Shown in pieces: positions 36,164 to 46,200 of a stretch of 64,000 nucleotides of DNA. Source of the stretch: Limosilactobacillus portuensis (lineage in GTDB: Bacteria; Bacillota; Bacilli; Lactobacillales; Lactobacillaceae). The translations under genes were made by a program, and so were the position numbers. The stretch spans positions 1-64,000 of the forward strand of contig NZ_JABUXQ010000008.1 of assembly GCF_014838735.1 (NCBI RefSeq). The letters are read 5' to 3'. The notes beneath the pieces were generated by a model. That model did not search any database, was not told the DNA's origin, and was given only the letters and a program-made list of their open reading frames with translations. Within the stretch, counting starts at the first letter, position 1, and every line of letters begins with the position of its first letter.

Positions 36164-36192
36164 ATTATAACTTATTTTAACCCGTTCCTAAA
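36164..36192 (-). promoter_or_regulatory. Promoter of rsmF-like gene
   Basis: TATAAT (36164-36169) with TTTAGG 17 bases upstream on the minus strand. Confidence 0.5.
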
Positions 36193-36220
36193 CATTTCCC
36201 GAAAGCATTCTTGGAATTCA

Positions 36221-36249
36221 TTTAACTTTTTCTTAATTCCAGGTATAAT
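36221..36249 (+). promoter_or_regulatory. Promoter of the Cof-like phosphatase
   Basis: TTTAAC (36221-36226), a 17-base spacer and TATAAT (36244-36249). Confidence 0.6.
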
Positions 36250-36286
36250 AGTTAATTATTCGTAATAAAGGGAAGTGACACGCTTA

Positions 36287-37096
36287 ATGGATCAACACCT
36301 AATTGCCATCGATCTGGATGGAACCACTCTCAATAATCAATCAAAATTAACCGCTGAAACAATTAATACGCTACGGGCTGCTGCTAAAGACGGCCATATT
36401 GTTAGTATTATCACCGGCCGACCTTACCGAATTGCTCAACACATTTATGATCAAATTGGGATTCAAACGCCGATGGTTAATTTCAATGGTGCTCTAGCTC
36501 ATATTCCTCACCAAAACTGGGATAAAGAGTATGAAATCGAATTAACAAAAGAACTAGCACTAGATCTTTTGGCACATAAAGAAGAATTGGGAATTGATAC
36601 CATTACCGTTGAAAGCAAGGATCATTTCTGGGCAAACCAGGCAACTAAGGATGTCCCTGAATTTCTTCCCAACCACCTTAAGCCCAGTCAGCTACTGAGT
36701 GAAAGGAATCTCAGTGATAATCCCATCGCAATGACAATTGAATATCAACCAGCCAGTAAAGATAAAATCATCCGTGCAGTCAACGAAAAATACGGTAACT
36801 TTGTTGAACCTCGGGTATGGGGCGGCCCGTATAATATCCTTGAACTAATTCATCGCGGAACCCATAAGGAATCAGGAATGTTCTATGTTGCTAAGCAGTA
36901 CGGAATTGACCGTACCCATATTATCGCTTTTGGCGACGAGAAAAACGATCAAGAAATGATTGCTGCAGCTGGTCGTGGTGTTGCAATGAATAATGCAATT
37001 CCCGAAATCAAAGCCATTGCGGACGACGTTACCCCAATTGATAATGAACATAATGGTCTCGCAAAATACTTAAGGGATTACCTGAAATTAGCTTAA
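36287..37096 (+). CDS. Cof-type HAD-IIB family phosphatase
   Basis: A 269-residue HAD hydrolase of the Cof/YidA type, acting on sugar phosphates, FMN or similar small phosphates. Motif I is IAIDLDGTTLNN, motif II STITGRP-like (VSIITGRPY), motif III Lys in THKESGMFYVAKQYG and motif IV AFGDEKNDQEMIAAAGRGVAMNNA. The ATG at 36287 follows AAGGGAAG; GTG 36275 is inside that site. Substrate unknown. Confidence 0.9.
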   Translation: MDQHLIAIDLDGTTLNNQSKLTAETINTLRAAAKDGHIVSIITGRPYRIAQHIYDQIGIQTPMVNFNGALAHIPHQNWDKEYEIELTKELALDLLAHKEELGIDTITVESKDHFWANQATKDVPEFLPNHLKPSQLLSERNLSDNPIAMTIEYQPASKDKIIRAVNEKYGNFVEPRVWGGPYNILELIHRGTHKESGMFYVAKQYGIDRTHIIAFGDEKNDQEMIAAAGRGVAMNNAIPEIKAIADDVTPIDNEHNGLAKYLRDYLKLA

Positions 37097-37110
37097 AATC
37101 CACTATAGTA

Positions 37111-37157
37111 AAAAAGCAACCTAAGATTAACTCAAGACGAGGGCAATCTTAGGTTGT
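37111..37157. terminator. Terminator between the phosphatase and the cytochrome-b5-like pseudogene
   Basis: A 12-bp stem (37117-37128 with 37145-37156) has TTTTTT on the minus side and TATTTT on the plus side, so it serves both converging genes. Confidence 0.8.
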
Positions 37158-37187
37158 TCTATTTTAAATGATTTAGCCTAAAGAAAA

Positions 37188-37436
37188 TTAAACTTCAGGA
37201 TCACCGGTAAATTTACCAACAACTGGCAAATCTTCAAGAACCCGCTTCATATGAAGTGAGCGTTGAATTGCAGCGCTAACATCATGACCTGCTAAGTTGC
37301 CATGATGCTTACCGTTACGCCAAGCCGGAACATTACTGACGTCATAAACCATTCCATCAATTGCGACATAAGCTGGGGCGCCATCTTAGCCATTGTATTT
37401 TGCAAGTTCTTCAGCAGTAAAGGTTCTTGTAGTCAT
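37188..37436 (-). pseudogene. Cytochrome b5-like heme-binding protein, interrupted by an in-frame stop
   Basis: An 83-codon minus-strand frame starts at ATG 37436, with GGGAGG upstream, and ends with TAA at 37188. It encodes a small cytochrome b5-type domain (FTAEELAKYNG, DGAPAYVAIDGMVYDV, WRNGKHHGNLAGHDV) of the kind found in lactic bacteria. Codon 17 is TAA (37386-37388), where relatives, as I recall them, have Lys or Gln, so one base change interrupts it. The ribosome site, terminator and reading frame around the stop are intact, suggesting a recent mutation or a sequencing error. The His-rich loop would bind heme. Confidence 0.82.
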
Positions 37437-37604
37437 ACTAAAATATTCCTCCCGATCCTCATTGTTAATTTTATTATAGCACTTTTAATTTACCGATTAA
37501 GGCAATCGCAATCAGCACTTATTAGTAATAAAACAAAAATGAGGTGAAAATTAATTTTATCGTAAATAATACCTATATTATATAACAACTGTCAAAAATA
37601 TTGT

Positions 37605-37700
37605 TATAATGTAAAAGAAGGTGATTCTGCAATCACTTTCGCTAAATACTTCTACTTGGGGATCACGGTGTGTCATGTTATCGCGATCCTCAATTTTTAT
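37605..37700 (+). ncRNA. Candidate antisense RNA of a type I toxin-antitoxin pair
   Basis: An extended -10 (TGT-TATAAT, 37605-37610) drives a predicted short RNA from about 37617. It contains a small hairpin (GTGATT/AATCAC, 37621-37636) and ends at a terminator (37658-37667 with 37682-37691, then ATTTTTATTT). It converges on the small hydrophobic ORF at 37697-37801 and overlaps its 3' end, as the antitoxin RNA does in par/Fst systems. The 37437-37604 stretch upstream is A/T-rich and shows nothing else. Confidence 0.45.
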
Positions 37701-37801
37701 TTAATCAGACTGTCTAAAAAGGTCACGATGTAATACAGTAAAATTGCAGCGATAATAAGGGAAAGAACATCTCTAACCTGGCGCCAAATGTTTTTCTTCA
37801 T
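37697..37801 (-). CDS. Small hydrophobic peptide, candidate type I toxin (Fst-like)
   Basis: A 34-residue peptide starting MKKNIWRQVRDVL and ending FLDSLIK: a basic N-terminus, one membrane span (about 12-28) and a short charged tail, the general form of Fst/Ldr-type toxins. A GAGGGGG ribosome site lies eight bases before the ATG and a TATAAT on the minus strand (37831-37836) gives a short leader. The frame faces a convergent small RNA. Family assignment is by shape and layout, not by clear homology. Confidence 0.55.
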   Translation of the reverse strand: MKKNIWRQVRDVLSLIIAAILLYYIVTFLDSLIK

Positions 37802-37830
37802 TCCATAACCCCCTCGAATCAATATTTCAT

Positions 37831-37836
37831 ATTATA
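37831..37836 (-). promoter_or_regulatory. -10 element of the small toxin-like gene
   Basis: TATAAT on the minus strand, about 30 bases before the ATG at 37801. No -35 at good spacing (TTGAGT is only 13 bases away). Confidence 0.45.
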
Positions 37837-37870
37837 CACCACCTTTTCAACTCAATCGTTAAACTTTTAA

Positions 37871-37898
37871 TTGTATTTTAAGTTAAGGCGTGTATAAT
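37871..37898 (+). promoter_or_regulatory. Promoter and palindrome upstream of the MFS transporter
   Basis: TTGTAT (37871-37876), 16 bases and TATAAT (37893-37898). A 13-bp palindrome, GGATTA-A-TAATCC (37913-37925), lies just past the expected start and could be an operator. Confidence 0.55.
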
Positions 37899-37974
37899 AC
37901 GTTGTCAAACAGGGATTAATAATCCTAAAGCAAAATAATCGATGTCAGTGAGCATCATTTTGGAGGAATTAAAT

Positions 37975-39204
37975 ATGGAACAGACAAGTAATCATGTCGG
38001 CCAAGCAATGACTAAAAACCAGAAATGGGTCCTAGCATCTACTGCATCCGGATTTTCATTAGAAAACATGGATATTATGTTTTTGTCATTTGCCCTTGCA
38101 CCAATTATCGCTAGCCTACATATTTCAAGTACGGCTGCTGGATGGATTGGTTCTATTACTAACCTTGGAATGTTAGCGGGTGGTGCGATATTCGGTCTTG
38201 TCGGTGATCGAATCGGTCGTGTAAAAACATTTACTTACACGATCTTTATTTTTGCCTTGGCAACGGCCGCAATGTTCTTCGCCCACTCATTACCAACAAT
38301 TTACCTTTGCCGTTTTCTTGCCGGAATTGGCGCTGGTGGTGAGTACGGTGTAGGGATTGCGCTAATTGCCGAGAACTTTGAGCCCCATCTTATTGGTCGA
38401 TTGACTTCTGTCGCGGCTATCGGTGGTCAAGTTGGTGCAATTTTTGCTGCTATAATGGCCGCTTACATCATCCCTCATTTTGGGTGGAACGCACTTTTCC
38501 TTTTAGGTATTATTCCAGTAATCTTAACTTTCTTTATTCGGCGCCACGTTCACGAAAGTCAAGAATTTATTGTCGCTCACCAAAAGACAATTGCCAATCA
38601 TCAAAAGATTTCTGTTAGTCGTCTCTTTGCTACACCACGATTAGCCTTACAAACCCTTGGCTTAATGGTAATGACAATTGTTCAAATTGCGGGATACTTT
38701 GGTCTAATGAACTGGCTCCCATCCATTGTCCAAAAGCAGCAAGGACTGTCCGTTTCGGGATCATCAATTTGGATGATCGCTACCATTGTTGGAATGAGCA
38801 TCGGAATGATGGTCTTTGGGACAGTAATGGATAATTGGGGTCCACGTTGGGCTTTTGGGATCTTCCTTCTTGGTTCTGCCACGGTAATGTTTACCATCCT
38901 CATGGTCCAAAGCTCAATTGCCCTCATTCTTGCCGGCGCGCTAATCGGTTTCTTCTCTAATGGAATGTTTGGTGGTTATGGTGCAGTTATCAGTCAACTT
39001 TACCCAACTGCCATTCGTTCTACTGCCAACAGTATCATTATGAATGTTGGTCGAGCAATTGGTGGATTTTCATCAGTAGTTATTGGATTGCTAATGGACC
39101 ACTACTCATTAGGAGTAACAATGGGCTTCTTATCAGCACTTTATATTCTCAGCTTCATTGTTATGTCTTCATTGCCTGGAATGCGGAAGCTCGCTAATCA
39201 TTAA
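37975..39204 (+). CDS. MFS transporter
   Basis: A 409-residue, twelve-span major facilitator. The loop 2-3 motif GDRIGRVKT and the sequence around GIGAGGEYGVGIALIAENF and GFFSNGMFGGYGAVISQLYPTAIRSTANS resemble the organic-acid/aromatic-acid:proton symporter branch (AAHS/PcaK-like). The ATG at 37975 follows TGGAGG. It is a single-gene unit. Substrate not determined. Confidence 0.88.
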   Translation: MEQTSNHVGQAMTKNQKWVLASTASGFSLENMDIMFLSFALAPIIASLHISSTAAGWIGSITNLGMLAGGAIFGLVGDRIGRVKTFTYTIFIFALATAAMFFAHSLPTIYLCRFLAGIGAGGEYGVGIALIAENFEPHLIGRLTSVAAIGGQVGAIFAAIMAAYIIPHFGWNALFLLGIIPVILTFFIRRHVHESQEFIVAHQKTIANHQKISVSRLFATPRLALQTLGLMVMTIVQIAGYFGLMNWLPSIVQKQQGLSVSGSSIWMIATIVGMSIGMMVFGTVMDNWGPRWAFGIFLLGSATVMFTILMVQSSIALILAGALIGFFSNGMFGGYGAVISQLYPTAIRSTANSIIMNVGRAIGGFSSVVIGLLMDHYSLGVTMGFLSALYILSFIVMSSLPGMRKLANH

Positions 39205-39217
39205 CAATAAACGAAAT

Positions 39218-39257
39218 AAGGTTCAGAGTTCAAATAAACGAACTCTGAACCTTTTAT
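39218..39257. terminator. Bidirectional terminator between the MFS gene and lepA
   Basis: A perfect 14-bp stem (39218-39231 with 39240-39253) with TTTTA on the plus side, between convergent genes. Confidence 0.85.
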
Positions 39258-39272
39258 TATATTGATAGTAAT

Positions 39273-41114
39273 TTACTTTTCGTCAACTTCTTCATCGGTC
39301 TTTAGAACCGCCATAAACGCCTCTTGAGGAATGTCAACTTTACCAACAGCTTTCATCCGCTTCTTTCCGCGCTTCTGCTTTTCAAGAAGCTTAGCTCGTC
39401 GATCGGGATCCCCCGTATGGATTCGTGCAGTAACATCTTTCCGATAAGCCTTAATATTAGTTCTGGCAATAATTTTTGAACCGATTGCTGCCTGAATTGG
39501 GATCTCAAAGTTTTGCCGTGGAATAATCTTCTTAAGCTTAGAGGTAATGTCACGACCTCGTTCTGCTGCAAAGTCTTTATGGGCAATGAAACTTAATGCA
39601 TCAACCTTATCGCCATTTAGCAGGATGTCAATCTTGACTAACTTACTTGGCTTATAGTCGTCGATCTCATAATCAAGAGAAGCATAACCACGAGTTGAAC
39701 TCTTCAGCTTATCAAAGAAGTCGAAGATGATTTCTGACAATGGAATATGATAGATTACGTTTACCCGCGTATCACTTAAGTATTCCATCGTTTCAAAAAT
39801 TCCCCGTTTTCGCTGACAAAGCTCCATTACCGGCCCAACATAATCATTGGGAACCATGATTGAAGCTTTAACATAAGGTTCCTTAATGTCCTTAATCGAT
39901 GAAGCATCTGGCATTTCAGCCGGGTTTTCGACTTCTTTTGTGGTTCCGTCTGCCAAGTCAACATGGTAAGTAACAGATGGCGCTGTAGTGATTAAATCAA
40001 GGTTAAATTCCCGTTCAAGCCGCTCTTGAATTACATCCATATGCAACAAGCCTAAGAATCCACAACGGAACCCAAAACCCAATGCTTGTGATGATTCAGG
40101 TTCAAAAGTCAATGCCGCATCATTCAACTGCAATTTTTCTAAGGCATCCCGTAAATCGTTAAACTTGGCATTATCGGTTGGGTATAAACCAGCATAAACC
40201 ATTGGGGTCATTTGCCGATAACCTTCTAACGGTTTAGCGGTCGGATTATTAGCATCCGTAACGGTATCACCGACCCGCGTATCTTTAATATCCTTAATTG
40301 CGGCAGTAATATAACCAACATCACCGGCCATCAGGACATCTCGCGCTAATGGCTTAGGCGAGTTAATCCCGACTTCAGCAACTTCATACTCAGTACCACT
40401 ATTCATTAACCGAATCTTATCGCCCTTTTTTACGGTTCCTTCAAATACCCGAACACTAAGAACTACCCCGCGGTAATCATCATATTTCGAGTCAAAAATC
40501 AACGCCTTTAATGGAGCTGTTAGATCTCCAGTTGGTGCCGGAACCTTCTTCACAATTTCTTCTAGGACTTGATCAACTCCTAGCCCAGTCTTCGCACTAA
40601 CATCTAATGCATCATCTGTATCAAGGCCGATTTCATCTTCAATTTGCTTCTTTGTTCCTTCAGGATCCGCAGATGGCAGATCAATTTTGTTAATTACCGG
40701 TAAAATTTCCAAATCATTATCCAATGCCAGGTAAACATTCGCTAAAGTTTGTGCCTCCACTCCTTGAGTAGCATCAACGACTAACACTGCTCCTTCACAG
40801 GCAGCCAATGATCGAGAAACCTCATATGAAAAGTCAACGTGACCCGGAGTATCAATCAGGTGAAAAATGTAATCTTGGCCGTCTTTAGCATGATAAGTTA
40901 GGGCGACTGCATTTAACTTGATGGTAATCCCCCGTTCACGCTCTAATGGCATATCATCAAGGACCTGATCCTTCATTTCTCGCTTACTAATTGAATCTGT
41001 CATTTCCAAGATACGGTCGGCAAGGGTCGATTTCCCGTGATCAATATGAGCCACAATTGAAAAGTTACGAATCCGTTTTTGCCGTTCTTTCATTTCATCA
41101 AGATTCATTGTCAT
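39273..41114 (-). CDS. lepA: Elongation factor 4
   Basis: Ribosome-associated translational GTPase LepA/EF4. G1 [10 protein letters not shown]2 RERGITI, G3 DTPGHVDF and G4 NKIDLP are intact, and the LepA-specific C-terminal domain ends with [16 protein letters not shown]. It is 613 residues, normal. It lies downstream of dnaJ with its own likely promoter. Confidence 0.97.
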   Translation of the reverse strand: MTMNLDEMKERQKRIRNFSIVAHIDHGKSTLADRILEMTDSISKREMKDQVLDDMPLERERGITIKLNAVALTYHAKDGQDYIFHLIDTPGHVDFSYEVSRSLAACEGAVLVVDATQGVEAQTLANVYLALDNDLEILPVINKIDLPSADPEGTKKQIEDEIGLDTDDALDVSAKTGLGVDQVLEEIVKKVPAPTGDLTAPLKALIFDSKYDDYRGVVLSVRVFEGTVKKGDKIRLMNSGTEYEVAEVGINSPKPLARDVLMAGDVGYITAAIKDIKDTRVGDTVTDANNPTAKPLEGYRQMTPMVYAGLYPTDNAKFNDLRDALEKLQLNDAALTFEPESSQALGFGFRCGFLGLLHMDVIQERLEREFNLDLITTAPSVTYHVDLADGTTKEVENPAEMPDASSIKDIKEPYVKASIMVPNDYVGPVMELCQRKRGIFETMEYLSDTRVNVIYHIPLSEIIFDFFDKLKSSTRGYASLDYEIDDYKPSKLVKIDILLNGDKVDALSFIAHKDFAAERGRDITSKLKKIIPRQNFEIPIQAAIGSKIIARTNIKAYRKDVTARIHTGDPDRRAKLLEKQKRGKKRMKAVGKVDIPQEAFMAVLKTDEEVDEK

Positions 41115-41155
41115 GAATTAGTTCACTACTTTCTAAACTTGTAAATACTAATACT

Positions 41156-41184
41156 AGTATACCAAAGACTATCCACGCTTGAAA
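41156..41184 (-). promoter_or_regulatory. Promoter of lepA
   Basis: TTTCAA (41179-41184), a 17-base spacer and TATACT (41156-41161) on the minus strand. Confidence 0.5.
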
Positions 41185-41280
41185 AGCTAATCAAATCAGC
41201 ATTCAGCAATGCTAAAAGAAATAGAATAAGCCAGCAATTCCGCTTTTCATGATCGGAGATTACTAGCTTAATTTAATTCT

Positions 41281-42435
41281 TTACTTATCTTCAAATGCAT
41301 CCCGAAGCTTGTCAAGAACGGTTTTCTTAACTCCTTTGACGTTTTCACCACTAGCAGCAGCGAAAGCCATCATTGCCTCTTTTTGGCGCTTATTAAGACT
41401 CTTTGGTGTATGAACATGAACAGTAACATGTTCATCCCCGTTACCATTACCGTTCAAATGAGGAACACCCTTCCCCCGAAGACGGAAGTTTGTTTCAGAT
41501 TGAGTACCAGCAGGAATCTTAAGATTAACATCACCATGAACAGTCTTGACCTTCACTTCATCACCTAATGCGGCTTGAGCAAATGAAATGTCTTGATCAA
41601 CATAAATTGTTGAACCATCACGGCGGAATTCCCGACTTGGCGTTACACGGAAAACAATGTAAAGATCCCCATAAGGACCGCCATTTTCACCAGCATCACC
41701 CTGGTGTTCTAACCGCATTTGCTGACCATCGTCGATTCCCGCAGGAACCTTAACTTCTAATTCATGTCGCTCATGAATATGCCCAGAGCCATGGCATTTA
41801 GTACACCGATCTTCCGGCTTAATAATCTTACCAGTCCCATTACATTCAGGACAGGTAGTTTGAGTTTGAATATTACCAAGGGGTGTCCGCCGTACGGTAA
41901 GAATGACTCCACTACCATGACAGCGTGAACACGTTTCGGGAGACTTTCCAGGTTTAACGCCACTCCCTTTGCAGACGTCACATTGAGCATCCCGTTCATA
42001 CTTGATTGTTGTGGTCTTGCCAAAAACAGCGTCCATAAAGTCTAGTGTCATTGAATATTGCAAATCACGACCCTGGCGTGGTGCAGTTGGATCAGCTTGA
42101 CGACGACCGCCACCACCAAAGAATTGACTAAAAATATCACCAAAATCGCCACCAGCAAAATCACCATAGCCTTGTTGACCGCCAAAGCCACCAAATCCTT
42201 GACCAGCTCCTGCATTTGGCCCTGCCGAACCAAACTGATCATACTGAGCACGCTTTTGTGGATCACTCAGTACTTCATGTGCTTCATTAATCTTCTTAAA
42301 CTTCTCTTCAGCACCAGGTTCATGATTAATATCCGGGTGGTATTTTGCTGCAAGCTTCCGGTAAGCCCGATTAATTTCCTTTTCAGAAGCATCCTTTTTT
42401 ACACCTAGGATGTCGTAGTAACTTTCTTCTGCCAT
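41281..42435 (-). CDS. dnaJ: Molecular chaperone DnaJ
   Basis: Hsp40 co-chaperone that stimulates the DnaK ATPase. J domain (1-70, with HPD in AKYHPDIN), Gly/Phe-rich region (about 70-115), four CxxCxGxG zinc repeats (about 150-220) and the C-terminal substrate domains. It is 384 residues. Last gene of the hrcA-grpE-dnaK-dnaJ operon, after an intergenic hairpin. Confidence 0.97.
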   Translation of the reverse strand: MAEESYYDILGVKKDASEKEINRAYRKLAAKYHPDINHEPGAEEKFKKINEAHEVLSDPQKRAQYDQFGSAGPNAGAGQGFGGFGGQQGYGDFAGGDFGDIFSQFFGGGGRRQADPTAPRQGRDLQYSMTLDFMDAVFGKTTTIKYERDAQCDVCKGSGVKPGKSPETCSRCHGSGVILTVRRTPLGNIQTQTTCPECNGTGKIIKPEDRCTKCHGSGHIHERHELEVKVPAGIDDGQQMRLEHQGDAGENGGPYGDLYIVFRVTPSREFRRDGSTIYVDQDISFAQAALGDEVKVKTVHGDVNLKIPAGTQSETNFRLRGKGVPHLNGNGNGDEHVTVHVHTPKSLNKRQKEAMMAFAAASGENVKGVKKTVLDKLRDAFEDK

Positions 42436-42491
42436 ACGGATCCTCCATTTATATTGCTTGTTTAGTTATACCATACATGACAAACGAAAGT

Positions 42492-42527
42492 AAAAGCCAA
42501 AGTCCTTCCCTCCGGCCTTTGGCTTTT
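42492..42527 (-). terminator. Intercistronic hairpin between dnaK and dnaJ
   Basis: An 11-bp stem (42492-42502 with 42517-42527) with a U-rich 3' arm. It may lower dnaJ relative to dnaK or shape the processed mRNA end. Confidence 0.6.
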
Positions 42528-42555
42528 AACAATTGTTTATTAACAGCTGATAGAA

Positions 42556-44427
42556 TTACTTCTTGTCATCTGGAGTAACATCCTTAAAGTCACCATCAAC
42601 GGTCTTACCATCATCGGAACCAGAATTATTATTGTTTCCGTTAGTGCCATTGTTACCGGCATTACCAGCTTGACCGCCTTGAGCACCTTGGGCTTGTTGA
42701 TAAAGCTTTACGCTAAGATCTTGGATAACCTTATTTAATGCGTCCTTCTTAGTCTTCATATCGTCTAAGTTGCCGCTTTCCTTAGCCTTCTTCAAGTCGT
42801 CACGAGCACTTTCGGCCTTCTTGATGTCTTCTTCAGGAACCTTACCCTTAACTTCCTTCAAGGTCTTATCTACTTGGAAGAGTTCTTGGTCAACTTCGTT
42901 CTTCAAGTCAACCTCTTCCTTCTTCTTCTTATCAGCTGCTGCGTGTTCTTCAGCATCCTTCTTCATTCGCTCGATTTCTTCATCACTTAAGCCAGAGTTA
43001 GACTTAATGGTGATGTTTTGCTTCTTATGAGTTCCTTGGTCTTCAGCAGAAACGTTAACAATCCCGTTTTTGTCAATATCAAAAGTAACCTTAATTTGAG
43101 GAACACCACGAGGAGCGGCTGGAATGTCGGTAAGTTGGAAGTTCCCTAAAGTCTTGTTATCAGCTGCCATTGGCCGTTCACCTTGAAGCACGTGGATATC
43201 AACAGCAGACTGATTATCAGCAGCAGTTGAGAAGATTTGGCTCTTGGATGTTGGAATGGTAGTATTCCGGTCGATTAACTTAGTGAAGACACCACCCATG
43301 GTTTCAATCCCAAGTGAAAGTGGCGTAACATCAAGTAAAACAACATCCTTAACATCACCAGTAAGAACACCACCTTGGATAGCAGCACCGAGGGCAACCG
43401 CTTCATCTGGGTTGATGGAGTGGTTAGGTTCCTTACCAGTTAATTCCTTAACCATTTCTTGAACGGCTGGAATACGAGTAGAACCACCATTAAGAATTAC
43501 TTCATCAATATCATCAAAGCTTAAATCGGCATCCTTCAATGCATTCATAACTGGTTGCTTAGTCCGTTCAACCAAATCATTAGTTAATTGGTTGAATTGT
43601 GCCCGGCTCAATGTCTTTTCAAGGTGTAGCGGACCATTTTCACCAGCAGAAATGAATGGCAAACTGATTTGGGCTTCTTGAACACCAGATAAGTCCTTCT
43701 TAGCCTTTTCTGCAGCGTCCTTTAACCGTTGAAGCGCCATCTTATCCTTAGACAAGTCCACGCCATTTTCTTCCTTAAAGCCATCGATTAACCAATCCAT
43801 GATCTTCTTATCAAAGTCATCCCCACCAAGGTGAGTATCACCATTAGTTGAAAGGACTTGGAAGACACCGTCACCTAATTCAAGAATGGAAACATCGAAA
43901 GTCCCACCACCAAGGTCATAAACAAGGATCTTTTCATCCTTGTCTTTCTTATCAAGACCATAAGCAAGTGATGAGGCAGTTGGTTCGTTAATAATCCGCT
44001 TAACATCTAATCCGGCAATCTTACCAGCATCCTTAGTAGCTTGACGTTGAGCATCATTAAAGTATGCAGGAACAGTAATAACTGCTTGGCTAACTGTATC
44101 ACCAATATAATCTTCAGCGTACTTCTTCAAGTATTGAAGAATCATTGCAGAAATTTCTTGTGGAGTATACTTCTTGCCGTCAACTTCAACGGTATATCCG
44201 GCTTCACCCATATGACTCTTAATTGATGAAATAGTATTAGGGTTAGTAATTGCTTGACGCTTTGCTACTTCACCAACTTGAGTTTCACCATTCTTAAATG
44301 AAACAACAGATGGAGTTGTCCGACTCCCTTCTGGATTTGTAATAATCTTTGGCTCGTTACCTTCCATAACGGCAACGGCGGAGTTTGTAGTACCTAAATC
44401 AATACCAATAATCTTGTTACTTGCCAT
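42556..44427 (-). CDS. dnaK: Molecular chaperone DnaK
   Basis: Hsp70 chaperone. The ATPase domain starts [17 protein letters not shown], phosphate loops include [15 protein letters not shown], the linker is [12 protein letters not shown], and the substrate domain is followed by an Asn/Gly-rich tail ending DVTPDDKK. It is 623 residues. It lies 21 bases after grpE in the HrcA-controlled operon and has strong codon bias. Confidence 0.98.
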   Translation of the reverse strand: MASNKIIGIDLGTTNSAVAVMEGNEPKIITNPEGSRTTPSVVSFKNGETQVGEVAKRQAITNPNTISSIKSHMGEAGYTVEVDGKKYTPQEISAMILQYLKKYAEDYIGDTVSQAVITVPAYFNDAQRQATKDAGKIAGLDVKRIINEPTASSLAYGLDKKDKDEKILVYDLGGGTFDVSILELGDGVFQVLSTNGDTHLGGDDFDKKIMDWLIDGFKEENGVDLSKDKMALQRLKDAAEKAKKDLSGVQEAQISLPFISAGENGPLHLEKTLSRAQFNQLTNDLVERTKQPVMNALKDADLSFDDIDEVILNGGSTRIPAVQEMVKELTGKEPNHSINPDEAVALGAAIQGGVLTGDVKDVVLLDVTPLSLGIETMGGVFTKLIDRNTTIPTSKSQIFSTAADNQSAVDIHVLQGERPMAADNKTLGNFQLTDIPAAPRGVPQIKVTFDIDKNGIVNVSAEDQGTHKKQNITIKSNSGLSDEEIERMKKDAEEHAAADKKKKEEVDLKNEVDQELFQVDKTLKEVKGKVPEEDIKKAESARDDLKKAKESGNLDDMKTKKDALNKVIQDLSVKLYQQAQGAQGGQAGNAGNNGTNGNNNNSGSDDGKTVDGDFKDVTPDDKK

Positions 44428-44448
44428 TGTTTATTCCCTCTCTTATTT

Positions 44449-45024
44449 TTATTGTGCAACTACAACCATTGCGGGACGAAGAACCCGATCCTTTAATTGA
44501 TAACCAGCCTGCAGTACTTTTACCACTGTTTCGGCCTTCTGATCACCTTCCACCGGCACTGTTTGTACTGCCTGGTGAAGGGTCGGATCAAACGGCTTGC
44601 CGTCTGCATCAATCTCCGTAATTCCGTGGTCCTTTAATGCACTGATTAGGTGGTCATGAACCATTTGGATCCCCTTCTTTAACTGCTGACCATTTTCGTC
44701 GTAAACTTCAATCGTCAGTGCTCGCTTAAGGTTATCCAGAACAGGTAAAACGGACTTGGCTAAGTCTTGACCATCATACTTCAGTAATTGAGCACGCTCT
44801 TTCTTAAAGTGGGTAGTCATATTCTGTATTTCTGCTTCAGCCCGCAAATACTTATCGTCCTTATCATCTAATTGCTGTTGCAAATCTTTAACTTGACTTT
44901 CTAATTTTGTCACTTGAGTTTGTAACTTTTTAGCATCAAACTGGTCGTTCTTTTCAGAAGCAGCACCCTGACTTTGGTGCTTTGCTTCTTTACCTGTTTG
45001 CTTTGCAGCTTTGTCTTCTGCCAA
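44449..45024 (-). CDS. grpE: Nucleotide exchange factor GrpE
   Basis: Exchange factor that releases ADP from DnaK. A charged N-terminus and long coiled coil (about 25-85) are followed by the GrpE domain with the end [23 protein letters not shown]. It is 191 residues, starting at TTG 45024 after AGGAGG. Between hrcA (12 bases) and dnaK. Confidence 0.95.
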   Translation of the reverse strand: MAEDKAAKQTGKEAKHQSQGAASEKNDQFDAKKLQTQVTKLESQVKDLQQQLDDKDDKYLRAEAEIQNMTTHFKKERAQLLKYDGQDLAKSVLPVLDNLKRALTIEVYDENGQQLKKGIQMVHDHLISALKDHGITEIDADGKPFDPTLHQAVQTVPVEGDQKAETVVKVLQAGYQLKDRVLRPAMVVVAQ

Positions 45025-45036
45025 TCGACTCGCCTC

Positions 45037-46086
45037 CTATGAATCGTAGTAATGACGGTAAAAGTTTAAAAGTCGTTTTGCTAGCTCCTGACGAAATGCA
45101 TTCATTAAACCAATCGTCCGTGAATAAGGCATCCTCGTTGGGCCTAGTACTGCAATAATGCCCTTACCATATTGGTCAACATCATAGGTTGCCGTGATCA
45201 AACTATAGTTATCCAAGGCCCTATCTTTTGAAATCTCAGAACCAATCTTAACGTTTACTCCATCGTCAGAAACATTTGAATCTAACAAATTCGATAACTG
45301 ATCGTTATGGTCAAGCAAACTATACAGTGTCTGTAAGTCAACCGAATCATGCTTTTCTGAGAAATCTAAGAGATTTAGCCGGCCGCCAACAAAGAATTGC
45401 TCACGTGCTGCCCTTGACACGACACTATCAAAAAGATCCAAAAAGCCATCTGCACTTTGCATGTAGTGCATCACCCGAAGCGGAATATCATCATTCAGGC
45501 GCTTCATCACGTTAGCTAATGGCTGCCCCACCAGCTGGTCATTAATCATCCGAATAACCGCTTGAAGAGCATCTGTATCGTAATTTCGTGGTAACGTAAA
45601 TGCCTGACTTTCGACATCACCGCTATCAGTAACTAAAATTGCGATCACCTTTCGATTACCTAACGGAACAACCCGAAATCCGCTCAACCGAACATCAGCT
45701 TGCTCAGGCTTTAGTGTAAAGGCTGTATAGGAAGTAAGATCAGATAAAATATCAGCTGAGTGCGAAATGATCTCATCAATCTTTTGAAAACTTGTTCCTA
45801 GTGAATTTTGGATTACTACCAAGTCGTTGTCAGTAATAACCTCTGGATCAAGCAAATGGTCAACATAATAACGGTAGCCCTTTTTAGAAGGTACCCGTCC
45901 TGAAGATGAATGTTCTTTGGTAACAAAACCAACTTCTTCAAGGACACCCATTTCATTTCGAACCGTAGCAGAACTTACCTTAAAAGGTAATTTTTCTGCC
46001 AGGTGTTTTGACCCGACAGGTTGACCTGTTGCGGTATATTGACGTACAATCGCTTGCAGGATCTTGTTTTGACGCTGTGTTAGCAT
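45037..46086 (-). CDS. hrcA: Heat-inducible transcription repressor HrcA
   Basis: Repressor that binds CIRCE and uses GroEL as a sensor. The N-terminal winged helix (LTQRQNKILQAIV, SSATVRNEMGVLEEVGF, SSGRVPSKKGYRYYVD) is typical. It is 349 residues from ATG 46086, after AAGGGGAAG; a longer GTG reading from 46110 begins inside the operator. First gene of the heat-shock operon. Confidence 0.96.
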   Translation of the reverse strand: MLTQRQNKILQAIVRQYTATGQPVGSKHLAEKLPFKVSSATVRNEMGVLEEVGFVTKEHSSSGRVPSKKGYRYYVDHLLDPEVITDNDLVVIQNSLGTSFQKIDEIISHSADILSDLTSYTAFTLKPEQADVRLSGFRVVPLGNRKVIAILVTDSGDVESQAFTLPRNYDTDALQAVIRMINDQLVGQPLANVMKRLNDDIPLRVMHYMQSADGFLDLFDSVVSRAAREQFFVGGRLNLLDFSEKHDSVDLQTLYSLLDHNDQLSNLLDSNVSDDGVNVKIGSEISKDRALDNYSLITATYDVDQYGKGIIAVLGPTRMPYSRTIGLMNAFRQELAKRLLNFYRHYYDS

Positions 46087-46103
46087 TTGTATCACTTCCC
46101 CTT

Positions 46104-46130
46104 TTAGCACTCTATAGGGTTAAGTGCTAA
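46104..46130 (-). promoter_or_regulatory. CIRCE operator of the hrcA operon
   Basis: TTAGCACTC (46104-46112), nine bases, AAGTGCTAA (46122-46130). It matches the CIRCE consensus in all but one base of one half-site. It lies just downstream of the -10 at 46141-46146, the normal place for HrcA repression. Confidence 0.93.
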
Positions 46131-46140
46131 ACACATGTAT

Positions 46141-46169
46141 AATATAACAATCTGAATAGTAAAAGTCAA
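46141..46169 (-). promoter_or_regulatory. Promoter of the hrcA-grpE-dnaK-dnaJ operon
   Basis: TTGACT (46164-46169), a 17-base spacer and TATATT (46141-46146) on the minus strand, next to CIRCE. Confidence 0.8.
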
Positions 46170-46200
46170 GAAACGTCAAATAAAATCTAGGAGTTTTTCA

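Noticed and set aside
37302-37547. Plus-strand 81-residue ORF
   Set aside because: It is the reverse of the cytochrome-b5-like pseudogene and has no ribosome site or family resemblance.
41200-41221. Short hairpin between dnaJ and lepA as terminator
   Set aside because: Only six base pairs and no U-run in either direction.
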